Shown: in pieces, positions 52,062 to 60,916 of the stretch
How positions within the stretch are numbered: the first letter of the stretch is position 1
Layout: each line of letters starts with the position of its first letter
Position numbers and translations under genes: made by a program
Assembly (NCBI RefSeq): GCF_004297125.1
Contig: NZ_SCVD01000040.1
Coordinates: forward strand, 124,001 to 188,000
Reading direction: 5' to 3'
DNA length: 64,000 bases
Source of the DNA: Phenylobacterium sp.
GTDB taxonomy: Bacteria; Pseudomonadota; Alphaproteobacteria; Caulobacterales; Caulobacteraceae
The notes under the pieces: generated by a model
The model's database searches: none
What the model saw: only the letters and a program-made list of their open reading frames with translations
What the model was told of the DNA's origin: nothing

Positions 52062-53222
52062 TCAGTGGGCGAACGCCGTGCGCCGACGGCGGAGCACCGC
52101 GCCGATCGCGCCGAAGCCCACGATCATCATCGCCCAGGTGGACGGCTCGGGAACAGGGGTGACGATCGCGGCCAGGCCCTTGGGCGCCTCGACCGTCAAG
52201 CCGCCGCCGTAGGTCCCCATCTTGATCACGCCCTTCTGGTCCAAGGTGTCGAACACCGCCGTGCCCTGGATGAAGTTGCCGATCTTCGCGTCGGCGTTGG
52301 GCGCGAGGACCGAGCCGTAGAAGACCTTGCTGCCGAAATCGAGGGTTTCGGCCTGGTAGAAGTTCCAGATCACCTTGGTCCCCAGGCCTTCGGCGGCCTG
52401 GAAGTTGATCGTGTTGCCCAGCGAGATGTTCGCGCCCGCCACGTTGACGATCACGGTGTCGTAGGTCGCCGGATCGGCGAACTCCAGGCGGCTGCGGTTC
52501 TTGAACAGCTGGTCCAGGTTGGAGAGGTTGAACACCGCCACGCCCGTGCCCGCGCCGGCGTTGAAGATCGCCGCCTGGCCGTCGGCCGAATAGGTCATGG
52601 CGCTGGTGGCGGTGAGGCCGGCCAGGTAGGCCGACAGGTCGCCGAAGCTGTCCACATAGCCGTCGCGCTGCGCCTGCAGCGTCGTCTGCAGGCCGGCGAC
52701 GGTGTGGTCGCCCAGGGTGACCTTGCCGTTGACGTAGCCGCTCTTGCCGCCGCCGATGTAGACGTTCTGGCCGTTCACGTTCTTGGCGTCGCCGTCGATG
52801 TAGACCTGGGCGCCGCCGTTGATGTTCTTGCCGTTGCCGTCCACCTCGATCCTGCCGCTGGCGTTGACGCCGCTGTCGAGGTTGCCGCCGACCTTCACGC
52901 CGCCACCGTTGCCGACGTTCTTCGGGCCGTCGGTCACGTCGCCCACCACGGTCAGGGCCGTGCCGGTCTGGCCCTTGGGGTTGGTGAAGTAGTTGCTGGA
53001 TCCGCCGCTGAGGTCGCCGCCGACGAAGGCGCGGCCTTCCACCGTCTGGTTGGACTTCAGGTCGCCCAGGGTGATCAGGTTGTAGGTCTGCATCGCCGCG
53101 AGGGCGGCGTTGATCGACGCCGCGTCCTGCGACGGGGTCAGGACTTGCGCCGCGGCGGCGGGGGTCGCGACGACCAGAACCAGGCTGGCGGCGATCACGG
53201 AGAGGGGGCGATAGAGCTTCAT
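52062..53222 (-). CDS. PEPxxWA-CTERM choice-of-anchor A protein, copy 2
   Basis: A 386-residue paralogue of the preceding gene with the same order of motifs (VEGRAFVGGDLSGGS, GSVLAPNADAKIGN, VPEPSTWAMMIVGFGAIGAV). It carries an Asn/Gly-rich region at about 115-165 (GRIEVDGNGKNINGGAQVYI, then NVNGQNVYIGGGKSGYVNGK). The first copy lacks most of this, which suggests growth of short repeats. The signal peptide is about 1-25. It is the first gene of the tandem pair. Confidence 0.88.
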   Translation of the reverse strand: MKLYRPLSVIAASLVLVVATPAAAAQVLTPSQDAASINAALAAMQTYNLITLGDLKSNQTVEGRAFVGGDLSGGSSNYFTNPKGQTGTALTVVGDVTDGPKNVGNGGGVKVGGNLDSGVNASGRIEVDGNGKNINGGAQVYIDGDAKNVNGQNVYIGGGKSGYVNGKVTLGDHTVAGLQTTLQAQRDGYVDSFGDLSAYLAGLTATSAMTYSADGQAAIFNAGAGTGVAVFNLSNLDQLFKNRSRLEFADPATYDTVIVNVAGANISLGNTINFQAAEGLGTKVIWNFYQAETLDFGSKVFYGSVLAPNADAKIGNFIQGTAVFDTLDQKGVIKMGTYGGGLTVEAPKGLAAIVTPVPEPSTWAMMIVGFGAIGAVLRRRRTAFAH

Positions 53223-53329
53223 CTCCAGCCCTTACGCACGCCGACGGTTAAGGGAGGCGGAATCCGGGGAATGGACCGGATGCCGCACCTACCCAAAACG
53301 GGGCGCTGGAGCGCCGCGGCCCGCAGCCG

Positions 53330-53920
53330 CTATTCGACGGGCTCGCAGTCGAACCGGTCGATCTGGCCGCCCTGCAGGCGGAAGACCGCATCCTGCGGCA
53401 CGTCCTGTCGAAGCGTGTTCGGACGGTCCAGGCCGGCATAGGCGCCGCGCAACACCCGGCCCCAGACGCCGTGGCTGACCGCGATCACCCGCCGCTCCGG
53501 CTCCGGCGGCAGTTCGCCGAGCCAGCCGGCGGCGCGGGCGTGGACGTCCTCGAACCTCTCGCCGCCCGGCGCACGGAAGAACCATTCGCTGCGGTCCACA
53601 TTGTCCGGCTGCCGCGTGGCGACGTCGGCCCAGAGCTGGCCCTCCCACTCGCCGCAGCAGATCTCGGCCAGGCGCGCGTCGGTCTCGATCGTGAGGCCGG
53701 TGGCCCGCGCGATGGCGTCGGCCGTGCGCTGGGCGCGGCCGATGGGGCTGGCGACCAGGCGCCAGCCCTCCGAGCCTTCGCGGCGGACCAGATCGTCGAC
53801 CAGCCCGGCCATCGCCTGCGCCTGCCTCACGCCCAGGGGCGTGAGGTCGGATTCGGTGTGGCCCTGGATGCGGCGCTCGCGGTTCCAGAAGGTCTCGCCG
53901 TGACGGACGAGGATGATCAT
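53330..53920 (-). CDS. Histidine phosphatase family protein
   Basis: A 196-residue phosphoglycerate-mutase-like enzyme. The phosphohistidine motif is LVRHGETFWNR (His7), and the second catalytic His lies in AVSHGVWGR (about 149). Typical branch I length; the substrate is unknown. Its ATG overlaps the SDR stop by four bases, so it is part of the hydrolase-SDR-phosphatase operon. Confidence 0.9.
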   Translation of the reverse strand: MIILVRHGETFWNRERRIQGHTESDLTPLGVRQAQAMAGLVDDLVRREGSEGWRLVASPIGRAQRTADAIARATGLTIETDARLAEICCGEWEGQLWADVATRQPDNVDRSEWFFRAPGGERFEDVHARAAGWLGELPPEPERRVIAVSHGVWGRVLRGAYAGLDRPNTLRQDVPQDAVFRLQGGQIDRFDCEPVE

Positions 53921-54702
53921 TTCTTGCGGCGCACCACAGGGTGCGAGGTCGACAGGCCGCCGTCCACCGCCAGGGTCTGGCCGTTGACGTACGAGGCGTC
54001 ATCGGAGGCCAGGAACAGGGCCGCGTTGGCGATCTCGATCGGCTCGCCGTAGCGGGTGGTTGGGTTGAGCTGCCCGATCTTGTCCTCGTTGCCGCGGGCC
54101 CGGGCGCCGTCGAAGATCGGCTTGGTCATGCCGGTCTCGATCAGGCCGGGGGCGACGGCGTTGACGCGGATCCCCGTGCCGTAGAACTCGTTGCAGGCGG
54201 TCTGGACCAGGCTGATCACGCCGGCCTTCGAGGCCGAATAGGCGGGCCCGCCGGCGCCCGAGCGGATGCCCGCCACCGAGGCGGTGCAGATGATTGAGCC
54301 CTTGCCGTTGGGGATCATCGCCTCCGAGGCGTACTTCACGCCCAGGAACGCGCCGATCAGGTTCACCCGCAGGATCTCGGCCCAGTAGTCGGCGGTCTGT
54401 TCGTGCAGCGGCGCGAAGCCGCCGGAGATGCCGGCGTTGGCCCAGAAGATGTCCAGGCCGCCGAACTCGGACTTGGCGGTCTCCACCAGCGATCGCACGA
54501 AGGCGTCGTCGCCGGCGTCGCCCTTCAGCGCCACGGCCTTGCCGCCGGCCGCCCTGATGGCCTCGGCCGTCTCGTCGACCGCGTCGGCGCGGTCGGCGAT
54601 GACCATGTTCGCGCCCTCGGCGGCGAACAGCTTGGCGGCGGCGCGGCCTATGCCGCTGGCCGCGCCGGTGATAACGGCCGTGCGGCCGGAAAGACGTCCC
54701 AT
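53917..54702 (-). CDS. Short-chain dehydrogenase/reductase (SDR)
   Basis: A 261-residue classical SDR. The cofactor motif TGAASGIGRAAAK (residues 12-24), NAGISGG and the catalytic YSASK (Tyr about 155, Lys about 159) are all present, and Asp at the end of beta-2 (VIADRAD) suggests NAD preference. It oxidises or reduces alcohols; the substrate is unknown. It starts 18 bases after the upstream hydrolase gene and overlaps the phosphatase gene. Confidence 0.9.
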   Translation of the reverse strand: MGRLSGRTAVITGAASGIGRAAAKLFAAEGANMVIADRADAVDETAEAIRAAGGKAVALKGDAGDDAFVRSLVETAKSEFGGLDIFWANAGISGGFAPLHEQTADYWAEILRVNLIGAFLGVKYASEAMIPNGKGSIICTASVAGIRSGAGGPAYSASKAGVISLVQTACNEFYGTGIRVNAVAPGLIETGMTKPIFDGARARGNEDKIGQLNPTTRYGEPIEIANAALFLASDDASYVNGQTLAVDGGLSTSHPVVRRKK

Positions 54703-54720
54703 GGTGTGCCTCGTTCTTGT

Positions 54721-55554
54721 CTAGACGTTCGTCTTGGTTCGGGCGGCGGCCGCGCAGATTGCGTCGGCGAAGATCTCGTAGAGAGCCGGCGGTAGGTCGT
54801 GGCCCATGCCGGGGATGACCCGCAGTTCGGCGCCGGGGATCGCGGCGGCCGTCAGCTCGCCGCCGATCGGCTGGATCAGCGGGTCGTCGGCCCCGTGCAG
54901 GACCACGGTCGGCACGTTCAGCCTGCGCAGCTCTTCGGTGCGATCGCCATCTGCGCCGATCGCCTGCCGCTGGCGGCCGACGCCGGCGGGATTGAAGGCC
55001 CGGCGGTGCTCGGCGACCGTCCGTTCGCGGAGCTCGATGTCGGTCCAGCGATAGGCGGGGCTGCCGATGGTGCGGGCGTTCCTCATGCCGTGGGCGATGA
55101 AGGCCTCGTAGTCGGCCTCGGGGCTTGGCGGGGGATTGCTGATCACCGCCATCGCCTCGGGCGTCGCGACGACGTCGGCCGACGGCGCGGACATGATCGA
55201 CGTCATGGAAAGAACGCGCCCGGGATGGTCGATGGCCATCCGCTGGACGATCATACCGCCCATGGAGACGCCGGCGATGTGCGCGCGGGCGACGCCTGCC
55301 GCGTCCAGGACGGCGACCGCATCGTTCGCCATGTCGGCCAGGACATAGCGCTCGGTGGGCCAGGTGGAGAGGCCGGTGTCGCGGTTGTCGAAGCGGATGG
55401 CGCGATAGCCGCGGGCGACCAGCGTCTCGCAGAACGCCGCGGGCCAGCGGGTCATCTGCGAGCCCAGGCCGTTGACCAGCAGGATGGTCTCCGGCCGATC
55501 GTCCCCGAAGGTCTCGAACGCCAGTTCGACGGCGCCGTTACGGGCTTTCGGCAT
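54721..55554 (-). CDS. Alpha/beta fold hydrolase
   Basis: A 277-residue cytoplasmic hydrolase. The nucleophile elbow is GVSMGGMIVQR, with acid and His regions VLHGADDPLIQP and VIPGMGHDLPP. It resembles aclacinomycin methylesterase or lactonase-type enzymes. GAGG precedes the ATG at 55554 (sequence MPKARNGAVELAFETFG). It heads the three-gene operon with the SDR and phosphatase. Confidence 0.88.
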   Translation of the reverse strand: MPKARNGAVELAFETFGDDRPETILLVNGLGSQMTRWPAAFCETLVARGYRAIRFDNRDTGLSTWPTERYVLADMANDAVAVLDAAGVARAHIAGVSMGGMIVQRMAIDHPGRVLSMTSIMSAPSADVVATPEAMAVISNPPPSPEADYEAFIAHGMRNARTIGSPAYRWTDIELRERTVAEHRRAFNPAGVGRQRQAIGADGDRTEELRRLNVPTVVLHGADDPLIQPIGGELTAAAIPGAELRVIPGMGHDLPPALYEIFADAICAAAARTKTNV

Positions 55555-55696
55555 CGAATATCCCTCCTCTGACGTACCCTGTCGGTTGCATGCGATCGCC
55601 TGCGACGATCCTGACGCGTGAATCGGCTGGTCTTCCCATGACTTGTGGGCCAATCATTGCCCAAGAGTCGCCTTGGGGGAGGGGCCGAGCGAAGCC

Positions 55697-55792
55697 ATGC
55701 GAGTGATCGTTCCCCTCTTGCTGTCCCTGGCGATGTGGGCGTTCATCCTGCTCGGGCTCGCAGGCCTGTGGCTCAAGATCTTCGGCCACTAG
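55697..55792 (+). CDS. Very small membrane peptide (31 residues)
   Basis: MRVIVPLLLSLAMWAFILLG, then LAGLWLKIFGH and stop: one hydrophobic helix in an ATG-started frame. It ends four bases into the neighbouring quinone oxidoreductase gene on the other strand. The purine-rich GAGCGAAG is close to the start. Too short to decide coding status by composition. Confidence 0.4.
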   Translation: MRVIVPLLLSLAMWAFILLGLAGLWLKIFGH

Positions 55793-56754
55793 GGAATCAG
55801 CAGCACCCGGCCGACCGCCTGACGGCTCTCGATGTAGCGATGCGCCTCGGCCGCCTCAGATAGCGGGAACTCCCGGTCGATCAGCACCTTGAGCTCGCCC
55901 CGGGCGACGTCGTCGATCAGCCGCTGGATGTTCTTCTGCACCCGGTCAGTGGCGATCTCGGCGCCCAGGAAGACGCCCGACAGGCTGCGGTTGCCGCCCA
56001 TCATCGAGCCCACGTCGACCTGCATCGGTTCGCGCCCGGCCTGGCCGACCATCGAGACGCGGCCGCGGTAGGCCAGGCTCAGGATCGAGGATTGCAGGGT
56101 GGGGCCGCCCACCGAATCCACGATCACGTCGCAGCCCTTCTTGTCGGTCAGCCGCATGACCTCGGCCACCACGTCGTGGGTCTTGTAGTTGATGCCGTGG
56201 GTCAGGCCGATGGCCTTCAGCTTCTCCAGCCGCTCGTCCGACGAGGCGGTGGCCAGCACCATCGAGGCGCCCGCCCGCGCGGCGAGCTGGATGGCGGCCA
56301 CGCCGACGCCCGACGCCCCGGCCTGGACCAGGACCACCTCGCCCTTCTTCATGCGCCCGAACTCGAACAGGCAGTCGTCGGCGGTGCCGAAGGTGACCGG
56401 GATGACCGCGGCCTCCTTGGTGCTGAGGCCGGGTGGGACCTTCCAGGCGGTCATGGCAGGGACGGCCCGCAACTCGGCGTGGCTGCCGAAGGCGCCAGTG
56501 CTGCAGACCTTGTCGCCGACCTGGAACTTCGTGACCTCCGCGCCGACCTCGACCACCTCGCCGGCGGCCTGGTAGCCGACCACGTGCGGCTTGGTCATCA
56601 GCGGGCCGCGCCAGCGGTTCAGGGTGTCGCCGCCCTCGATGGACACGGCCTCGACGCGGATGACGATGCCCTTGGGATGGCACTCCGGATCGGGGAAGTC
56701 CTCGTACCGCAGGACGTCCGGCGACCCGTTCTCATAATAGACGGCGGCTTTCAT
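55789..56754 (-). CDS. NADPH:quinone oxidoreductase-type MDR protein
   Basis: A 321-residue zinc-free medium-chain dehydrogenase. Signatures are VVGYQAAGEVVEVGAEV (about 72-88), the nucleotide-binding loop QAGASGVGVAAIQLA (about 145-159) and VDSVGGPTLQSS. Likely an NADPH-dependent quinone or enone reductase. The ATG at 56754 has a perfect TCAAACGCTTGTTTGA dyad 12 bases upstream, so it is probably under a TetR-type repressor. Confidence 0.9.
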   Translation of the reverse strand: MKAAVYYENGSPDVLRYEDFPDPECHPKGIVIRVEAVSIEGGDTLNRWRGPLMTKPHVVGYQAAGEVVEVGAEVTKFQVGDKVCSTGAFGSHAELRAVPAMTAWKVPPGLSTKEAAVIPVTFGTADDCLFEFGRMKKGEVVLVQAGASGVGVAAIQLAARAGASMVLATASSDERLEKLKAIGLTHGINYKTHDVVAEVMRLTDKKGCDVIVDSVGGPTLQSSILSLAYRGRVSMVGQAGREPMQVDVGSMMGGNRSLSGVFLGAEIATDRVQKNIQRLIDDVARGELKVLIDREFPLSEAAEAHRYIESRQAVGRVLLIP

Positions 56755-56765
56755 CGGACGCTCCC

Positions 56766-56781
56766 TCAAACGCTTGTTTGA
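56766..56781. promoter_or_regulatory. TCAAACGNYYGTTNGA element, copy 3
   Basis: TCAAAC-GCTT-GTTTGA is the most symmetric of the three copies, with perfect 6-bp arms. It lies 12-27 bases before the quinone oxidoreductase start. It resembles PsrA/FadR-like TetR operators of proteobacteria, which is a recollection and not a tested match. Confidence 0.6.
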
Positions 56782-56852
56782 AGCACGCTTCTCATGCCCT
56801 AGCGGCAGGCGCAAGCGCTCCGGCGCGTCTGGCGTTCGCTCGCGCGGCTCGG

Positions 56853-58259
56853 CTACTCGGCCGCGAGCGCCGCGGCTCGCGTCCGGCGCCGCAGTCGCAT
56901 GGGCAAGCCGCCCCTGGGCCGCAGGGTCACGTTGTGGTGCAGCTTGACCGGGGCGTCGGAGACGAGGTCCAGGGCGTAGTGCTGGGCCACGGTGGCCAGG
57001 ATCAGGATGATCTCGTTCACCGCCAGCATTTGACCGATGCAGACGCGGGGGCCCGCGCCGAACGGCATCGTCGCCAACCGGGGGCGACCTTCGCTGCGCT
57101 CGGGCAGGAAGCGATCGGGTTCGAAGCGTTCGGGTTCGTCCCAGGTCTGGCGATGACGCTGCTGAACCCAGGGGGCGAGGACCATGTACGTCCCGGTCTT
57201 GACCGGTGTCTCGCCCAGCATATCCGGCGCTGCGGCAATCCGGGCCGACATGCCGGGAGCCGGCGGGAACAGGCGCAGGCATTCATCCACCAGCCGGCGG
57301 GTGAAGGGCAGGCTGGCGATGTCGGCCTGGCCCGGCGTGCGGCCGCCGAGCACCTGGTCCAACTCGGCGTGGAGCCGGGCGGCCTCGTGCGGGTGCTTGG
57401 CCAGCAGGAACCATGCCCAGGCCATGGCGGTGGCGGTCGTCTCGTGGCCGGCCATGAAGATGGTGATGACCTCGTCGCGCACCTCGCGCGCCGAGAGGCC
57501 CGCGCCGGTGGTCTCGTCGCGGGCGGCGATCAGGCGGGAGAGCAGGTCGTCCGGCGGATCGGCGGAAGCCTCCCGCGCGGTGATCATCTCGGCGATGGCG
57601 CCGTCCAGCGGCCGGAAGAGCGCGGCCATGCGGGTCTCACGGGCGGCCATCCGGAACTTCCAGACTACGGGCAGCAGGTCGAGCAGGTTGAAGTCGGCGA
57701 GGTCGGGCGTGTCGTCCAGGGTCCGCGCGATCAGCGTCTCCAGGCCCTGGCCCGCTTCGTGGAACATGGTGCGGGCGATGATCGACAGGGTCAGAGCCGT
57801 CATCTCTTCGGCGGCGTCCACGACGGAGCCGTCCGGCAGTTCGTCCCAGCGCTGGAGGAAATGCTCAGTGCAACCGGCCATGGCTGGGGCGTAGCCGGCG
57901 ACGGAACGTGGGTCGAAGGCCGGCGCCATGGTCCGGCGGTGTTTGCGCCAGAGGTCGCCGTCGATGCCCAGGAGGCCCTGGCCGAACAGGGCGGAGAACA
58001 TACGCAACTCCAGCGGCGCCTTCGGATAGTTGGCCGCCTTGTCCACCAGCACATGCTTGGCCAGCACCGGGTCGCCTATGAAGATCATCTCGCCGATCAA
58101 GGTCTTCCGGCGGACGAAAGGCTCGTGGAACATCGCATCGGGCACGGACCACGGCATGCGCAGCCGCCGGCCACGCAAGCGGTCCGTCAGCGACAGCGTC
58201 GGCTTGTCGGCGAGTGCGCCGGGCAGGATTGGGTACGCGTCACGGTCGGGCATGGGCAT
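56853..58259 (-). CDS. Cytochrome P450
   Basis: A 468-residue haem monooxygenase. The I-helix motif AGHETT (about 270), the ExxR pair (in VDECLRLFPP, about 325) and the haem-binding FGAGPRVCIG (Cys about 407) are all intact. The length and PMPF/FGAG pattern resemble fatty-acid or alkane-type P450s that take electrons from separate reductase partners. No ferredoxin or reductase gene is adjacent. There is no N-terminal membrane anchor, so it is soluble. Confidence 0.92.
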   Translation of the reverse strand: MPMPDRDAYPILPGALADKPTLSLTDRLRGRRLRMPWSVPDAMFHEPFVRRKTLIGEMIFIGDPVLAKHVLVDKAANYPKAPLELRMFSALFGQGLLGIDGDLWRKHRRTMAPAFDPRSVAGYAPAMAGCTEHFLQRWDELPDGSVVDAAEEMTALTLSIIARTMFHEAGQGLETLIARTLDDTPDLADFNLLDLLPVVWKFRMAARETRMAALFRPLDGAIAEMITAREASADPPDDLLSRLIAARDETTGAGLSAREVRDEVITIFMAGHETTATAMAWAWFLLAKHPHEAARLHAELDQVLGGRTPGQADIASLPFTRRLVDECLRLFPPAPGMSARIAAAPDMLGETPVKTGTYMVLAPWVQQRHRQTWDEPERFEPDRFLPERSEGRPRLATMPFGAGPRVCIGQMLAVNEIILILATVAQHYALDLVSDAPVKLHHNVTLRPRGGLPMRLRRRTRAAALAAE

Positions 58260-58342
58260 GCCTCCAGGAACGGTGGCCTGTCGCCACTATAGCCTGGCTC
58301 TCGCCGCGCGCGAGAGGGGGATGTGGGCGTCGCGAAGTACAA

Positions 58343-59503
58343 CTACCCGTTGCGTTTCACGTGGTTCCTGATCGCCGCGACGATGTGGTCCTGGTCGGCC
58401 TCGGTCAGGTAGGCGTGCATGGGCAGGGCCAGCACCTTTTCGGCCGCGGCCTCCGTCACCGGCAGGCCGCCGGGCTGGGGATAGCGGGCGTAGGGCGCCT
58501 GTCTGTGCAGGGGCACGGGATAGTAGACGGCGGTCGGCACGCCTTCGCCGCGCAGGTGCGCGGCCAGGCCGTCGCGGTCCTCGGCCTCGATGACGTATTG
58601 CGCCCAGACGGAGACTCCGTCCCGGATCACAGGCGGGGCGCGGACCACGTCGCCCAGGCCTTCGGCGTAGCGGGCGGCGACGCGGTTCCTGGCCTGGATC
58701 TCGTCGGCGAAGATCGAGAGCTTCTGGAGCAGGACGGCGGCCTGGAGGGTGTCCATCCGGCTGTTCATCCCGACCCGCATGTTCAGGTACTTCGGGTCGT
58801 GGTCGAAGGTGCGCCCCTCGAGGTCCGACTTTACCGCCTGGCCGTGGACCCGCAGGCTGACCAGCAGGTCGTGGAACCGGGCGTCCTTGCTCAGCACCGC
58901 CCCGCCGTCGCCGTAGCAGCCCAGCGGCTTGGCCGGGAAGAACGAGGTGGTGGTGACGTCCGCCCAGTGGATCGGGTGCTTGCCGTCCAGGGTGCAGCCG
59001 AAGCCCTGGGCCGAGTCCGAGATCAGCTTCAGGCCGTGCTTCGCGCAGACCGCGGCGATGGCGGGATAGTCCGCCGGCTGGCCGAACAGGTCGACGGCGA
59101 TGACCGCGCGCGGCGTGAGCTTGCCGTCCGCCTTTACGGCCGCGACGGCGGCGTCCAGCCTGGCCGGGTCGATGTTGTAGGTGTCCGGCAGCACGTCCAC
59201 GAAGACCGGCGAGGCGCCCACCAGCGGCATGGCCTCGGCCGTGGCCGCGAAGGTGAAGGACGGGCAGAACACCGCGTCGCCCGGCCCGATCTCCCAGGCC
59301 ATCAGCGGCAGCACCAGCGCCTCGGTGCCCGAGCCGCACGACAGGGCGTGCGGCGCCTGGCCGAAGGCGGCGAGCTCGGCCTCGAACTGGGCGATCTCCG
59401 GGCCCATGATGTAGGCGCCCGAGCGGACGACCTTGAGGATCGCGTCCTCAAGGGGCTGGCCCAGCCGCTGGCGCTGGGTCTGCAGGTCGATGAAGGGGAT
59501 CAT
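58343..59503 (-). CDS. DegT/DnrJ/EryC1/StrS-type sugar aminotransferase
   Basis: A 386-residue PLP-dependent aminotransferase. Signatures: FIDLQTQRQRLGQPLEDAIL at the start, LSCGSGTEALVLPL, DSAQGFGC, and FFPAKPLGCYGDGG with the PLP lysine near 191. These enzymes make amino sugars on nucleotide-sugar precursors for surface polysaccharide or glycosylation. No other sugar-nucleotide genes are adjacent. Confidence 0.92.
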   Translation of the reverse strand: MIPFIDLQTQRQRLGQPLEDAILKVVRSGAYIMGPEIAQFEAELAAFGQAPHALSCGSGTEALVLPLMAWEIGPGDAVFCPSFTFAATAEAMPLVGASPVFVDVLPDTYNIDPARLDAAVAAVKADGKLTPRAVIAVDLFGQPADYPAIAAVCAKHGLKLISDSAQGFGCTLDGKHPIHWADVTTTSFFPAKPLGCYGDGGAVLSKDARFHDLLVSLRVHGQAVKSDLEGRTFDHDPKYLNMRVGMNSRMDTLQAAVLLQKLSIFADEIQARNRVAARYAEGLGDVVRAPPVIRDGVSVWAQYVIEAEDRDGLAAHLRGEGVPTAVYYPVPLHRQAPYARYPQPGGLPVTEAAAEKVLALPMHAYLTEADQDHIVAAIRNHVKRNG

Positions 59504-59567
59504 GGCGGCGGCTTATGCCCTGCGCCGGCGGGCGCCGCCAAACACGCTTGGTATCGGTGTGTTTCCC

Positions 59568-60857
59568 TCAGTCCTTGTAGACCGTCCCACTCTTCATCAC
59601 GAAGCCGACCTGCTTCAGGACCTCGACGTCCTTCAGCGGGTCGCCCTGGACGGCGATCAGGTCGGCGCCGTGGCCGGGGGTGAGGCTGCCGGCGTCGGCC
59701 GAGATCTGCAGGTGGTCGGCGGCGTTCACGGTGGCGGCCTGGATGGCTTCCAGCGGGGTGAGGCCGGCCTTGACCAGCAGCCCAAACTCGCCGGCGTTGT
59801 CGCCGTGGGCCGAGACGCCGGTGTCGGTGCCGAAGGCGATCTTCACGCCGGCCTCGTGCGCCCGCCTGGCCATGGCCAGCATCTTGGGACCCGCCTCCAG
59901 CGCCTTGGCCGACTGGGCGGGGGTGAGGAAGTTGTTCGGACCGCTGGCCACGCGATAGACGAAGTCGCCGGCCATCAGGGTCGGCACCAGGTAGGCGCCG
60001 TTCTTCTTCATCAGGGCGACGCCTTCGGCGTCCAGATAGGTGCCGTGCTCGATCGAGTCGCCACCGGCCTTCAGGAAGCTGGTGATGCCGTCGGCGCCGT
60101 GGGCGTGGGCGGTGACGCGCCGGCCCATGCGGTGGGCGGACTCGACGATCGAATTGAGTTCGTCCTGCGAGAACTGCTGGGCCAGGCCCGCGGCGGTGTT
60201 GGACAGCACCCCGCCCGTGGCGGTGATCTTGATGACGTCTGCGCCCTTCCAGACCTGCTCGCGCACCGCGCGGCTGCAGTCGGCGGCGCCCGAGCAGACC
60301 GAGCCCGGCCGCAGGACGTGCATCACGTCCTCGCGGAAGCCGTTCACGTCGCCGTGGCCGCCGTGGACCGAGATCGCCGATCCGGCGGCGACGATCCGTG
60401 GGCCGGGCACGTCGCCCAGGGCCGTGGCCTTGCGCAGGGCGAAGACCGCGTCGTTGTCGCCGCCCAGGTCGGCCACGGTGGTGAAGCCGGCCATCAGGGT
60501 GCGCTTGGCGTAGCGGGCGCCGATCAGCGCCTGTTCGGCCGAGGACTCGGTCACCTCTTCCAGGCGCGAGTTCGCGCCCTGCTGGCTGGTGATGTGGACG
60601 TGGCTGTCGATCAGGCCCGGCAGGACGAAGCTGGTCTTCAGGTCCACGACCTTGCCGCCCGGCTCGGAGACGTAGCCGTCGGCGATGCGCACCACCTTGC
60701 CGCCCTGGATCACCAGGGTCTTCTGCGTTTCAACCTTGCCCGAAGCGGGGTCGACCAGGACGCGTCCGGCCTGGACGAAGGTGGTGGCCTGGGTCTGCGC
60801 CACGGCGGGCGCGACAAAGGCGGCGGCGAGCGCCGCACCGAGGATGAAGGTCTTCAC
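59568..60857 (-). CDS. Secreted amidohydrolase (imidazolonepropionase-like)
   Basis: A 429-residue protein starting at GTG with GGGGGA upstream and a signal peptide (1-20, ending APAVA). Metal ligands of the amidohydrolase superfamily are in place: HVH in LPGLIDSHVHI, the candidate carboxylated Lys in DVIKITATGG, His in VTAHAHG and EHGT, and Asp in FGTDTGVSAHG. Related periplasmic members hydrolyse dipeptides (Xaa-Pro or Xaa-Arg types). The substrate is unconfirmed. Confidence 0.9.
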   Translation of the reverse strand: MKTFILGAALAAAFVAPAVAQTQATTFVQAGRVLVDPASGKVETQKTLVIQGGKVVRIADGYVSEPGGKVVDLKTSFVLPGLIDSHVHITSQQGANSRLEEVTESSAEQALIGARYAKRTLMAGFTTVADLGGDNDAVFALRKATALGDVPGPRIVAAGSAISVHGGHGDVNGFREDVMHVLRPGSVCSGAADCSRAVREQVWKGADVIKITATGGVLSNTAAGLAQQFSQDELNSIVESAHRMGRRVTAHAHGADGITSFLKAGGDSIEHGTYLDAEGVALMKKNGAYLVPTLMAGDFVYRVASGPNNFLTPAQSAKALEAGPKMLAMARRAHEAGVKIAFGTDTGVSAHGDNAGEFGLLVKAGLTPLEAIQAATVNAADHLQISADAGSLTPGHGADLIAVQGDPLKDVEVLKQVGFVMKSGTVYKD

Positions 60858-60916
60858 GGGTGTCCCCCAGAAACAAGCTGGCCGGACCCTAAATTCGAAG
60901 TCCGGGAAGCGCCAGC

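Noticed and set aside
54711..54748. Closely spaced GTTC repeats that looked like another SOS box
   Set aside because: Spacings are 10 and 6 bases, not 7, so they do not fit GTTC-N7-GTTC.
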